This document shows positions 1 through 7,332 of a stretch of DNA of 64,000 nucleotides, in pieces. Every line of letters starts with the position of its first letter. Within the stretch, counting starts at the first letter, position 1. The DNA lies in contig NZ_JAHRED010000006.1 of assembly GCF_019084045.1 (NCBI RefSeq), positions 124,001 to 188,000 on the forward strand, written 5' to 3'. Below the pieces are notes generated by a model. That model was not told where the DNA came from. It ran no database searches and worked only from the letters and a program-made list of their open reading frames with translations. This DNA comes from Paeniglutamicibacter quisquiliarum (GTDB lineage Bacteria; Actinomycetota; Actinomycetes; Actinomycetales; Micrococcaceae). Both the position numbers and the translations under genes were made by a program.

Positions 1-406
1 TGCTGTTGCCATGCCTGCGTCCAATCACACCAGGATGCCGACGATGAACCGGATATCTTGGTGCTCGGAGTCGCGCGGTCTGGGATTCGCCGATCGCGTC
101 TACGAGGTGGGCGGCCAACCCTGGAACCGGTTCCAGATGGCTTCGCCTGACGGGAACTGCATCCGCGGCGGGGAAGGGGACTGGCCCGAACGCGAACCTT
201 GGCGTCGCGAGGACCATGCCGGAAGAGCTGCCTGGTGGATGGCACACCTGGCCGGAGCGGGCGCCGTCCCGAAGGGGGCTGCCGCCGGGCGGCCGACGAC
301 CCAAAATATGTCAGTGATTTGAGTCACCGGAAGCGGTTAGGAATTGCGGTCTGACCTGCCCCTTCCGACCACTTTTGTGTGGTCGGTCACAAAGTGCCAT
401 CCCGAT
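1..406. other. No gene recognised at left edge
   Basis: I find no convincing coding region here. The open frames (for example 11-322 on the plus strand) encode Trp/Arg/Gly-rich sequences with no family signature. The right part leads into the promoter of the first tRNA-Thr gene. Confidence 0.5.
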
Positions 407-435
407 TTCACAGCGTCGAAAAATGCTGGTAGAGT
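407..435 (+). promoter_or_regulatory. Promoter of first tRNA-Thr gene
   Basis: A -35 hexamer TTCACA (407-412) is followed after exactly 17 bp by a -10 hexamer TAGAGT (430-435). This places transcription start near 442, just ahead of the mature tRNA 5' end at 447. The same TAGAGT box precedes the second tRNA-Thr copy. Confidence 0.7.
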
Positions 436-446
436 TCTTACTCGTT

Positions 447-518
447 GCCCCCCTAGCTCAGTGGTAGAGCGCGTTCTTGGTAAGAACGAGGTCACCGGAT
501 CGATTCCGGTGGGGGGCT
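447..518 (+). tRNA. tRNA-Thr (anticodon GGT), copy 1
   Basis: A full 72-nt cloverleaf is visible: acceptor stem GCCCCCC pairing with GGGGGGC, D arm, anticodon stem CGTTC/GAACG around the loop TTGGTAA (anticodon GGT), and a T arm ACCGG/CCGGT around ATCGATT. CCA is not encoded. The gene is identical to a second copy at 1906-1977. Confidence 0.95.
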
Positions 519-531
519 CTGAATGGAATGG

Positions 532-580
532 CCCGCGTCTTAGTCAGCTCGAAAGAGAATCGGACGCGGACGCGGGTTTT
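532..580 (+). terminator. Possible terminator after tRNA-Thr
   Basis: CCCGCGT (532-538) pairs with ACGCGGG (570-576), followed by TTTT. The loop is long (31 nt), and a shifted pairing CCGCGTC/GACGCGG competes, so this is a moderate call. It would separate tRNA-Thr from tRNA-Met. Confidence 0.45.
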
Positions 581-589
581 ACCATTCGT

Positions 590-663
590 GGCGGCTTAGC
601 TCAGCTGGTTAGAGCGCACGACTCATAATCGTGAGGTCCCGGGATCGAGTCCCGGAGCCGCTA
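590..663 (+). tRNA. tRNA-Met (anticodon CAT), elongator type
   Basis: The cloverleaf has acceptor GGCGGCT/AGCCGCT (terminal G-T wobble), a D arm GCTC/GAGC, an anticodon stem CACGA/TCGTG with loop CTCATAA, and a T arm CCGGG/CCCGG. It lacks the GGG/CCC anticodon-stem pairs of initiator tRNA, so it is an elongator. A tRNA-Ile2, whose CAT anticodon is modified to lysidine, cannot be excluded from sequence reading alone. Confidence 0.85.
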
Positions 664-670
664 CAGATTG

Positions 671-704
671 ATCCCCGTCTTCCTTGTGAGGGCGGGGATT
701 TTTT
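671..704 (+). terminator. Rho-independent terminator after tRNA-Met
   Basis: ATCCCCGTC (671-679) pairs with GGCGGGGAT (691-699, one G-T pair) and is followed by a run of T residues. It ends the tRNA-Met transcript. The 277 bases from here to the next gene at 982 contain nothing else I can support. Confidence 0.85.
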
Positions 705-981
705 GTGTCCCCGGGAGTAGGAATCCCGAGCTTGGCTTAGGGGCCCAATTAAGCGTGTCCGCCCCGGGTGAGCCAGGGGTGCCCGGTTGCCCCATCATGC
801 CGTGTTTAAGCAGGACCTGTCGGCCGAACCCGGAAATCCGTGGGGATCCGGGAGGTTGGACGGAGCGATCTGCGGAACCGGTGACGGGCGAAACCTGTAT
901 TCGGCCGTGAATCCGCTGGGAAAAGCACTTGGCAGGGCCCGGCTCGGCGGTCGGTGCGCCCCGATGCCATAGGGTGGTGCG

Positions 982-1680
982 GTGATTCCAATAGCAAACA
1001 TGCAGGCAACGCTTGCCGCGGTCGTGGTGAGGCCCCCATCAGCCAGTTTTCTGCCGGATTGGCTGAATCCCGATGTCTTCCTGCGCGACCCGGCGCTGGG
1101 CCCATGGGTCATCCTGCTCATTTGCGGCATCGTGTTTGCCGAGACCGGGCTGTTGGTCGGATTCTTCCTTCCCGGGGATTCCATGCTCTTTACTGCCGGG
1201 TTGTTGGTCGCCACAGGTGCCCTGGACGTCAGCCTGCCGCTGTTCACTGCGCTGATATTTGTTTCGGCCTTCGTCGGTGACCAGACCGGATACCTCATCG
1301 GGCGCAAGGCGGGGCCCCCGATCTTCAACAAGCCGGATTCACGCTTCTTTCGCCAGGAATACGTGGAGAAGGCCCACGCGTTCTTTGAGCGCTTCGGCGG
1401 GAGGGCCGTGGTGCTTGCCCGTTTCGTTCCCATCGTCAGGACGTTTGTTCCCGTCATCGCCGGGGTCGCGCACATGCAGTACCGGGTCTTCGTGTTCTAC
1501 AACCTGCTGGGTGCCCTGCTGTGGGGCGTGGGGGTGACACTGCTGGGCTTCTGGCTGGGCCAGTATGAGTGGGTCGGGAACAACATTGACCTGATCTTCA
1601 TCGCGATCGTGCTTCTGTCTGTCATACCGATCGGCATCGAAATATTCATGGCCGGACGTCGCAGGAAGACTGCCGGCTAG
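982..1680 (+). CDS. DedA family membrane protein (first copy)
   Basis: This 232-residue polytopic protein belongs to the DedA/SNARE-associated family, inner-membrane proteins implicated in lipid carrier (undecaprenyl phosphate or phospholipid) transport and in proton-motive-force homeostasis. Diagnostic features are E54 followed by GFFLPGDS (60-67) in the first re-entrant segment, and RAVVLARFVPIVRTFVPVIAG-like residues at 141-161 holding the family's conserved Arg and Pro positions. The start is GTG 982; ATG 1000 (residue 7) is an alternative. It has its own transcription unit between two tRNA loci. A second DedA protein lies 0.4 kb downstream on the opposite strand, and the two are divergent paralogues. 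The transported substrate is not predictable. Confidence 0.9.
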   Translation: MIPIANMQATLAAVVVRPPSASFLPDWLNPDVFLRDPALGPWVILLICGIVFAETGLLVGFFLPGDSMLFTAGLLVATGALDVSLPLFTALIFVSAFVGDQTGYLIGRKAGPPIFNKPDSRFFRQEYVEKAHAFFERFGGRAVVLARFVPIVRTFVPVIAGVAHMQYRVFVFYNLLGALLWGVGVTLLGFWLGQYEWVGNNIDLIFIAIVLLSVIPIGIEIFMAGRRRKTAG

Positions 1681-1888
1681 GGGCGGCCGCATCGGACGTG
1701 AAATCGGACCGGTACCTTGGCGAAGCGATCCGCGGTAGTGGATTCCGCTACCCGCCGGCGGTGAAATGAAGCTGGATCCGGTGTGACTCCTCCTGTCGCG
1801 CCGGAGTGAACCGGTCCGGGGGAGCGGCCAAGATGTGGCGTTGGTCATGTTGGCGGTTTTCGATGTGCAATTTGTGCCAGCTATTGGG

Positions 1889-1894
1889 TAGAGT
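1889..1894 (+). promoter_or_regulatory. -10 box of second tRNA-Thr gene
   Basis: TAGAGT sits 11 bases upstream of the mature tRNA, the same box and spacing as at copy 1. No good -35 hexamer is visible at 16-18 bp, so this promoter may be weaker or depend on something else. Confidence 0.5.
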
Positions 1895-1905
1895 ATTCTC
1901 TCGTT

Positions 1906-1977
1906 GCCCCCCTAGCTCAGTGGTAGAGCGCGTTCTTGGTAAGAACGAGGTCACCGGATCGATTCCGGTGGGGGGCT
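1906..1977 (+). tRNA. tRNA-Thr (anticodon GGT), copy 2
   Basis: All 72 bases are identical to the tRNA-Thr at 447-518, including CTCGTT immediately 5'. The sequences beyond the -10 box and after the discriminator base differ. The intervening segment with tRNA-Met and a DedA gene is not repeated, so only the tRNA itself is duplicated. Confidence 0.95.
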
Positions 1978-1982
1978 CGGAA

Positions 1983-2030
1983 AAAGAACCGCGGTTGGGC
2001 CCAGGAAACGGGCGCAACCGCGGTTCTTTG
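1983..2030. terminator. Strong terminator after second tRNA-Thr
   Basis: AAAGAACCGCGGTTG (1983-1997) is perfectly complementary to CAACCGCGGTTCTTT (2015-2029), a 15-bp stem with A/T ends on both sides. It can act in both directions: for the tRNA on the plus strand and for the converging DedA gene on the minus strand. Confidence 0.9.
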
Positions 2031-2045
2031 TTTGCCGCGAAGGCA

Positions 2046-2675
2046 CTACTTTCGCAGCGACGTGTTTCCGCTGACCCGGGAAACTATCCGGTCAATGAGG
2101 ATTCCCAGGCCGATGGCCACTGCCACAGCCACCACGATTCCCAAGAGATGGTGTTCCTCGAACCATCGTCCGGCAAGTACGCCGATCAAGACGGAATAGG
2201 TAGCCCACCCGAGGCTGGAAAAACACGTCAGGATGATGAAGGTCCGGTGAGGGAACCCCGTGGCACCGGCCACCAGATTGACCGCGACTCGGCCAATGGG
2301 AACAAAGCGGGCCACCAGGATCAGCGACACCGGGCGGAGCCGCAATTCATAGCCTGCCCAGGCAAAGGCATGTTGGAGCCGCTTTCGACGCATCCAGGAA
2401 AACCTGTCTGTGCCGATGCCCCGCCCCAGCAAGTAGGCCACATTGTCGCCGACGAAGGCACCAAGCCCGGCAACCACCCCCAAGATCCAGGGGTTCGGAT
2501 TCCCCTGCGTGGGCACCAAAGAGGCCAGGGCCACGACCAGCGATTCGCTGGGCACCGGTGGAAAGAACCCATCAATCGCGCAAAAGAGGAAAATCATCAG
2601 ATACGAAAGTGGGTTTCCGGCCGCGGCAAGGATAAAACCACTGAGTGCATCCAACGCGGTGGAAATATAGTCCAA
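2046..2675 (-). CDS. DedA family membrane protein (second copy)
   Basis: A 209-residue polytopic protein of the DedA family. The signature segments are DGFFPPVPSE (35-44), GDNVAYLLGR (76-85) and LILVARFVPIGRVAVNLVAG (118-137). It differs from the first copy in carrying PPVPSE where that one has LPGDS, so the two belong to different DedA subgroups. The start is TTG at 2675, supported by AGGAA a few bases upstream. It converges on the second tRNA-Thr with a shared bidirectional terminator. Confidence 0.88.
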   Translation of the reverse strand: MDYISTALDALSGFILAAAGNPLSYLMIFLFCAIDGFFPPVPSESLVVALASLVPTQGNPNPWILGVVAGLGAFVGDNVAYLLGRGIGTDRFSWMRRKRLQHAFAWAGYELRLRPVSLILVARFVPIGRVAVNLVAGATGFPHRTFIILTCFSSLGWATYSVLIGVLAGRWFEEHHLLGIVVAVAVAIGLGILIDRIVSRVSGNTSLRK

Positions 2676-2934
2676 GAGAGTTCCTGTTCATCCGATGTCC
2701 TGGGTCCCCAACGGGCGGATTTGAGCTTCCAGTTTCAAGGCTAACCACGTCCCACGGCATTTCCTACTTACGTACTCGCTGTGATCAATCCGACTCAATC
2801 CGGCGGTTCACATGGGTTGCCCGATAAGATGGACGAAGTGCGAAAGCCGCAATCATGTGTGCCCGGCCTTCTGGGCGGGTCTCGTTGGGGTCATTCGCTC
2901 GACGACCATGAACCTTCAGGAGAGGACGAAGCGC

Positions 2935-5106
2935 ATGCCGAAAGCGGACTTCAACCAAGAGTTCCCGACCCGTGCTTCATTGCGGCGCGCTCGCGAGGCC
3001 GAATTGGCCGCCCAGCAAAACACCAACGATGAAGCGAAGAAGGTTGTCGCAAAGCCGGGCGAAGCCGACGAATTCGATGCCGTTCCCGAAGGCAGCGAAG
3101 CCTCGACGGCGGCCGGCAAACGAGCCCCCGCCACGCCGGCAGCTCCGGTGAAGTCCCCAGGGGCGACGAGTGCGAAAACGGCGCCGACCGCCGCCTCGGT
3201 GACCGGAGAATCCGACAAGACTCAGGCCAAGCCGGGTCCGGCAGCGCAGGCAAGTACGAAACCGGCCGCCGCACCGGCCAAACCGGCACCGGCCAAGGCC
3301 GCTGCCACGCCTCTCGAGACTTCGTCGCGGACAGCGGCGAAGCCAGGAACCACACCGGTCCCACAGGCCGAAGTGAAAACACCGGCAACGACCAAGGCCC
3401 CCGCCGCACCCGTCGTGCCGGCCAAGCCCGCCGCGCCTGCCGCCGCAACGCCTGTTGCCGCCAAGCCCGCCGCGCCTGCCGCCGCAACGCCTGTTGCCGC
3501 CAAGCCCGCCGCGCCTGCCGCCGCAACGCCTGCTGCTGCCAAGCCCGCCGCCCCGGCTGTACAGACCCCGAAGTCCGCTGCGCCGGCACCCGCGGCAAAG
3601 CCTGGTGCTACTTCCGCAGCAGCGAAGCCTGCCGCGCCTGCTCCCGCACCGGCCGCGAAGCCTGCCGCACCTGCACCTACCTCGGGCGCGAAGCCTGCCG
3701 CGTCTGCACCTGCTTCCAAGCCTGCAGCGACTGCGCCATCACCGGCCGCCAATTCCGCTGCAACCGCCAAGACGGTGACCCCGGTCTCGAACGCGAAGCC
3801 GGAGGCAGCTCCGAAGCCTGCAACCGCGCCTGTCGCGAAGCCCTCTGGCGGAGCCGCGAAGCCGGCAGCCACGCCGGCCGCCAATCCCGCCGTTGCGGCG
3901 GCCAAGCCGATCGCCGCCCCTGCCCCGAAGCCGGCACCGGCAGTAGCGAAGCCGGCGGCAGCCAAGCAGGAATCTGCTCCTGCTCCCAAGCCGGCTGCGT
4001 CGGCCGTAAAGCCGGCGTCGTCCGTGGAGGCCAAGAAGCCGGCGGACGCCAAGCCCACCGCAACTGCGGCGGTGCCCACAACGGCACCGGCGGCAACCTC
4101 CGCCGATTCTGCGGCGGCCGAGGACCTCTCGACGCCTGAAGGCCGCCGTCAGGCCTTCCGGGAAATGATCCCGGCCGCCGGAACCCGCGACACCTTCCTG
4201 CGCCCCGAGGACGAAACGACATTCCGTGCGGAGCGCGGCTTCCGCGGCTTCCTCTCGCGCCTGGGCTTCAACATGGCACCCTCGGCCGAGGAAGTCGAGG
4301 AGCGCAATTGGCGCCGCACCGTGGGAACCCGACTGACCGAGTCAAAGACCATCTCCGTGGTCAACGGAAAGGGCGGGGCCAACAAGACCCCCACCGCCGT
4401 CTTGCTTTCCGCCGTCTTCGGCCGCAACACCGGTGACCCGGTGCTGGTCTGGGACAACAACGGAACCCGTGGAACCCTGGGATGGCGCACCGTCCAGGGT
4501 CCCCACACGGCCCATTCCATGGACCTGCTCTCGGCCGCACCCCGGCTCAAGGACGTCAAGGTCGGCGAACCCATCATCCACGACTACACGCATTACCAGC
4601 CGGAAGACTGCTACAGCGTGTTGCGCACCGATCCGACCCTGTTGGCCAGCGAGCAATTCGTCAACGCGGCGGACTTCGACGCACTGCATGGAATCGTCTC
4701 GAAGTTCTTCTCCCTGACCATCGTGGACTCGGGCAACGACGAGTCGGCCGAACGCTGGATGCGCATGATCGATCACACCGACCAGCTGGTCATCGCGAGC
4801 ACCACGGTGGAGGAACACGCCGAGGCGGGTGCCCTGCTGCTCGAGGCGCTGGCCAAGCGCGGCGGGCACTACGCGGACCTGGCCAAGAACGCAGTCGTGA
4901 TCGTGTCCCAGCACCAGCCGCACGGCAACAGCGAACAGCTTGATCGCATTGCCCACGGGTTCCGCCGACTGGCCCGCTCCGTCGTGACGGTTCCCTACGA
5001 CGCGGCGCTGGTCAAGGGTCAGATCCGCTTCGAGGGATTGCGTCCGGCAACACGCCGCGCCTGGCTCCATGCCACCGCCGCAGTGGCCGGGGCACTGCAC
5101 GACTGA
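2935..5106 (+). CDS. Ala/Pro/Lys-rich protein with MinD/ParA-like ATPase domain
   Basis: The start is ATG 2935, chosen because AGGAGAGG lies 9 bases upstream; upstream in-frame ATGs at 2812 and 2908 lack this. The 723-residue product has three parts: a charged N terminus (1-40), a long low-complexity Ala/Pro/Lys region (about 45-400) with three perfect 13-residue repeats, and a C-terminal P-loop domain from about 470 that resembles MinD/ParA. The deviant Walker A reads GKGGANKT, with K479 and K484; the glycine normally before the second lysine is replaced by asparagine. Later segments such as LTIVDSGNDESAERW fit a Walker B/switch region. Proteins of this build are known in actinobacteria, including ESX-associated ones, but no secretion genes lie nearby. 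The role is unknown; positioning or partitioning of a cell-envelope complex is an inference. Confidence 0.75.
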   Translation: MPKADFNQEFPTRASLRRAREAELAAQQNTNDEAKKVVAKPGEADEFDAVPEGSEASTAAGKRAPATPAAPVKSPGATSAKTAPTAASVTGESDKTQAKPGPAAQASTKPAAAPAKPAPAKAAATPLETSSRTAAKPGTTPVPQAEVKTPATTKAPAAPVVPAKPAAPAAATPVAAKPAAPAAATPVAAKPAAPAAATPAAAKPAAPAVQTPKSAAPAPAAKPGATSAAAKPAAPAPAPAAKPAAPAPTSGAKPAASAPASKPAATAPSPAANSAATAKTVTPVSNAKPEAAPKPATAPVAKPSGGAAKPAATPAANPAVAAAKPIAAPAPKPAPAVAKPAAAKQESAPAPKPAASAVKPASSVEAKKPADAKPTATAAVPTTAPAATSADSAAAEDLSTPEGRRQAFREMIPAAGTRDTFLRPEDETTFRAERGFRGFLSRLGFNMAPSAEEVEERNWRRTVGTRLTESKTISVVNGKGGANKTPTAVLLSAVFGRNTGDPVLVWDNNGTRGTLGWRTVQGPHTAHSMDLLSAAPRLKDVKVGEPIIHDYTHYQPEDCYSVLRTDPTLLASEQFVNAADFDALHGIVSKFFSLTIVDSGNDESAERWMRMIDHTDQLVIASTTVEEHAEAGALLLEALAKRGGHYADLAKNAVVIVSQHQPHGNSEQLDRIAHGFRRLARSVVTVPYDAALVKGQIRFEGLRPATRRAWLHATAAVAGALHD
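3421..3537 (+). repeat. Three tandem 39-bp repeats inside the ATPase gene
   Basis: Units begin at 3421, 3460 and 3499. The first two are identical and the third differs only in its last codons. Each encodes a 13-residue Ala/Pro/Lys unit starting AKPAAPAAATP. The repeat is in frame, so copy number can change protein length without a frameshift. Confidence 0.9.
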
Positions 5107-5107
5107 G

Positions 5108-6043
5108 TTGGAGAGCACTGCGCTGCTGTGCCGCGGCATCCGGTGGCCCGCGTCCCCCGGCAGCCCGCGCCTGGCGCTCGATGACGCCGAACACCGGGGA
5201 CAAGATGTGGCCCTGGAACCGGCCACGCGGCTCGGCTTCACGGTGTTGCCCGGCCGCTGGTGCCTGGGCCACCAACTGATCCAGGACCGGAACCACCGCA
5301 CCCTGGTGCCGTGTCCACATGAGGCGCTGATCGCCCACGGCACCCAGTGCGCCGCGTGCGAGGCAGCCGACCAATCCCGGGCCATGCACGATTTCCACCG
5401 CTCCGGCCGTGCCGGCCCGGGCCTGCGCGACTATCTTGGCCAGCCCCACTGGCTCTACGTGGCGACCTTCGCACAGGGGACCACCAAGGTCGGCACCGCC
5501 GCTGACCCCAGCAAGTGGCGGCGCCTGGCCGAACAGGGGGCGATCAGTGCCCGCTATGTCGCCTGGTGCCCAGACGGGGCCAGCGTGCGGAACCTCGAAG
5601 ACCTGGTGACCGGCCAGCTGGGGTTCACCCAGCAGGTGCGGGCCAATTCCAAGGTGCGCGGGCTGCTGGAAAACCATGACACGACCGCAGGGCTCGATGC
5701 GCTGAACGCGGCCCGGGCAGCATCGGCGCGCTCGCTCATTGCCGGGCTCGGTCCGGGAATCCTGGCGGGCTCACATGCCGTGGAGGAAACCTGGAGCGCC
5801 CCGGAACAGGGAAGGGTGCTGTTGGAGGGATTCGACGCCCACAAGCTTCAGCCCTATCCCGGTTTTCTTGGCGAGGCGGCCCACGGCTTCGAGGTGGCGG
5901 CAGTCTCCGGGCAGGTCCTGGGCGTGAGGCTGGGCGGGCAACCCGAGATCTTCGTGGCCAATGCCGCGCTGCTCAAGGGCCGGAAGCTCGCTTTGGGCGA
6001 CTATGTGACCGATTCGCCGCCGGTCCAGGGCTCGCTGTTCTGA
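5108..6043 (+). CDS. DUF2797 family protein
   Basis: A cytoplasmic protein of about 311 residues matching the DUF2797 family. Recognisable segments are the paired metal-ligand candidates CLGHQ and CPHE/CAAC around residues 50-90, then LYVATFAQGTTKVGTA, the family's core motif. Homologues are widespread in actinobacteria but have no established biochemical function; the Cys/His spacing suggests zinc. TTG 5108 is preferred because family members start about there and the preceding gene ends at 5106; ATG 5069 would overlap that gene by 38 bases. It is likely co-transcribed with the ATPase gene. The C terminus is well aligned; only the start is uncertain. Confidence 0.75.
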   Translation: MESTALLCRGIRWPASPGSPRLALDDAEHRGQDVALEPATRLGFTVLPGRWCLGHQLIQDRNHRTLVPCPHEALIAHGTQCAACEAADQSRAMHDFHRSGRAGPGLRDYLGQPHWLYVATFAQGTTKVGTAADPSKWRRLAEQGAISARYVAWCPDGASVRNLEDLVTGQLGFTQQVRANSKVRGLLENHDTTAGLDALNAARAASARSLIAGLGPGILAGSHAVEETWSAPEQGRVLLEGFDAHKLQPYPGFLGEAAHGFEVAAVSGQVLGVRLGGQPEIFVANAALLKGRKLALGDYVTDSPPVQGSLF

Positions 6044-6074
6044 ATCGATTTGCCTGCTGAATTAGGATTGGGTC

Positions 6075-6359
6075 ATGACCAATACGCCCTGGGAAGCTTC
6101 GTCCGGACTCTACAAGAAACTGACCTTCGGTTCGATGGCGGTTTCCGGCACGGGCATCGTCCTGGCCTTCATCGGCGCCAACACCCACAACCGACCGCTG
6201 ATGTACACCGCACTGGGAATCATCGGCATCGGGCTGGTGGCCCACGTCATCGGGCTGGTGGTGCGTGCCCGCGACGCCAGGGCCTGGCGCGTCTCCCAGG
6301 GCCTGGTTCCGGCCAGGCAGCCCCGGCGCGGGAAAAACGCGCCCCGCGACACCCCCTAG
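6075..6359 (+). CDS. Small two-span membrane protein
   Basis: The 94-residue product has two hydrophobic segments (about 17-35 and 42-64) separated by a short NTHNRPLM turn, followed by an Arg-rich C-terminal tail that is likely cytoplasmic. ATG 6075 is preceded by AGGAT. I do not recognise a functional family. It sits between the DUF2797 gene and the dehydratase pair, all on one strand with short gaps. Confidence 0.7.
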   Translation: MTNTPWEASSGLYKKLTFGSMAVSGTGIVLAFIGANTHNRPLMYTALGIIGIGLVAHVIGLVVRARDARAWRVSQGLVPARQPRRGKNAPRDTP

Positions 6360-6442
6360 CATTCCCCGGCGGGCACCCGACGGCGGGTCCCGCGACCTTG
6401 CCCCAACGCCTCAACTCGTCCCACACAGGAGCGGTACAACAG

Positions 6443-6892
6443 ATGAGCATCAATCCCGAACTGGCGGGCCGGATCTACCCGGCCCAGGACCCCTACATGG
6501 TGGGCCGCGAAAAGATCCGCGAATTCGCGGCAGCGGTCAAGGCCACCCACCGGGCACACTACGACCTGGACGCCGCGGCGGAACTCGGCCACCGGGACCT
6601 GCTGGCCCCGCCGACCTTCGCCATCATCGTGGCACAACAGGCAGATGCCCAGCTCATCGCCGACCCGGCCAGCGGCATCGACTTCTCCCGCGTGGTCCAC
6701 GCCGACCAGCGCTTCACCCACCACCGGCCCATCGTTGCCGGGGACGAGCTGGTCGCCGAACTTCACGTTGACACCGTTCGCCCCATGGGCGGCGGGGCCA
6801 TGATCACCACCCGCTCCGAAATCAGCACGGTGGCCGGCGAATTGGTCGCCACCACCGTTTCCTCGCTCCTGGTACGCGGAGAGGACCAGTAA
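6443..6892 (+). CDS. HadA-like FAS1 dehydratase-type hot-dog protein (UPF0336)
   Basis: A 149-residue single hot-dog-fold protein of the MaoC-like N-terminal dehydratase (UPF0336) family. The start MSINPELAGRIYP and the segment YMVGREKIREFAAAV are typical. In mycobacteria, HadA of this type pairs with HadB to form a (3R)-hydroxyacyl-ACP dehydratase, with HadA shaping the acyl channel and HadB supplying the catalytic dyad. Here the next gene is the HadB-type partner, with stop and start overlapping by one base, which supports the heterodimer. ATG 6443 follows AGGAG 11 bases earlier. Micrococcaceae lack mycolates, so the acyl substrate is unknown. Confidence 0.8.
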   Translation: MSINPELAGRIYPAQDPYMVGREKIREFAAAVKATHRAHYDLDAAAELGHRDLLAPPTFAIIVAQQADAQLIADPASGIDFSRVVHADQRFTHHRPIVAGDELVAELHVDTVRPMGGGAMITTRSEISTVAGELVATTVSSLLVRGEDQ

Positions 6893-7332
6893 TGATCGAC
6901 TTTGACACCCTTGAAAAGGGCCAGCCCATCGGCACCGCCACCATCCGCGTGAACCGCGCCGACCTGGTGCGCTACGCCGGGGCCTCCGGGGACTTCAACC
7001 CCATCCACTGGAACGAGCGCTTTGCCACCGAGGTCGGGCTGCCCGGCGTCATCGCCCACGGCATGTTCACCATGGGATCGGCCGTGCAGCTGGTCTCCGA
7101 CTGGGCGGGAAACCCCGGGGCGGTCATCGACTACCAGACGCGCTTCACCAAGCCGGTCCCGGTTGCCGACCCGGCCGGGTCCAACCCCTCCGATTTCGAG
7201 GGCACCGCGATCGAGATCAGCGGCACCATCGGTGCGCTGGATGCCGAGGCCCGCACCGCACGGGTGGACCTGACGGTCAGCGTCGAGGGAACCAAGGTCC
7301 TGGTCAAGGCCCAGGCCGTGGTGCAACTCTGA
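6892..7332 (+). CDS. MaoC-family dehydratase, HadB-like
   Basis: The 146-residue product carries the hydratase-2 motif with D34 and H39 in GDFNPIHWN, plus VIAHGMFTMG (53-62). It should hydrate or dehydrate 2-enoyl/3-hydroxyacyl thioesters. It starts at the last base of the upstream HadA-like stop (TAATG), the tight coupling expected for a heterodimer. Its TGA stop overlaps the proposed CTG start of the MFS gene. The dehydratase pair next to murB is a conserved actinobacterial neighbourhood. Confidence 0.88.
   Translation: MIDFDTLEKGQPIGTATIRVNRADLVRYAGASGDFNPIHWNERFATEVGLPGVIAHGMFTMGSAVQLVSDWAGNPGAVIDYQTRFTKPVPVADPAGSNPSDFEGTAIEISGTIGALDAEARTARVDLTVSVEGTKVLVKAQAVVQL

Noticed and set aside
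11-322. 103-residue open frame at the left edge
   Set aside because: No domain, odd composition and no ribosome site; not supported as a gene.
3421-3537. CRISPR-like tandem repeats
   Set aside because: The 39-bp units are contiguous without spacers and encode an in-frame Ala/Pro/Lys repeat.
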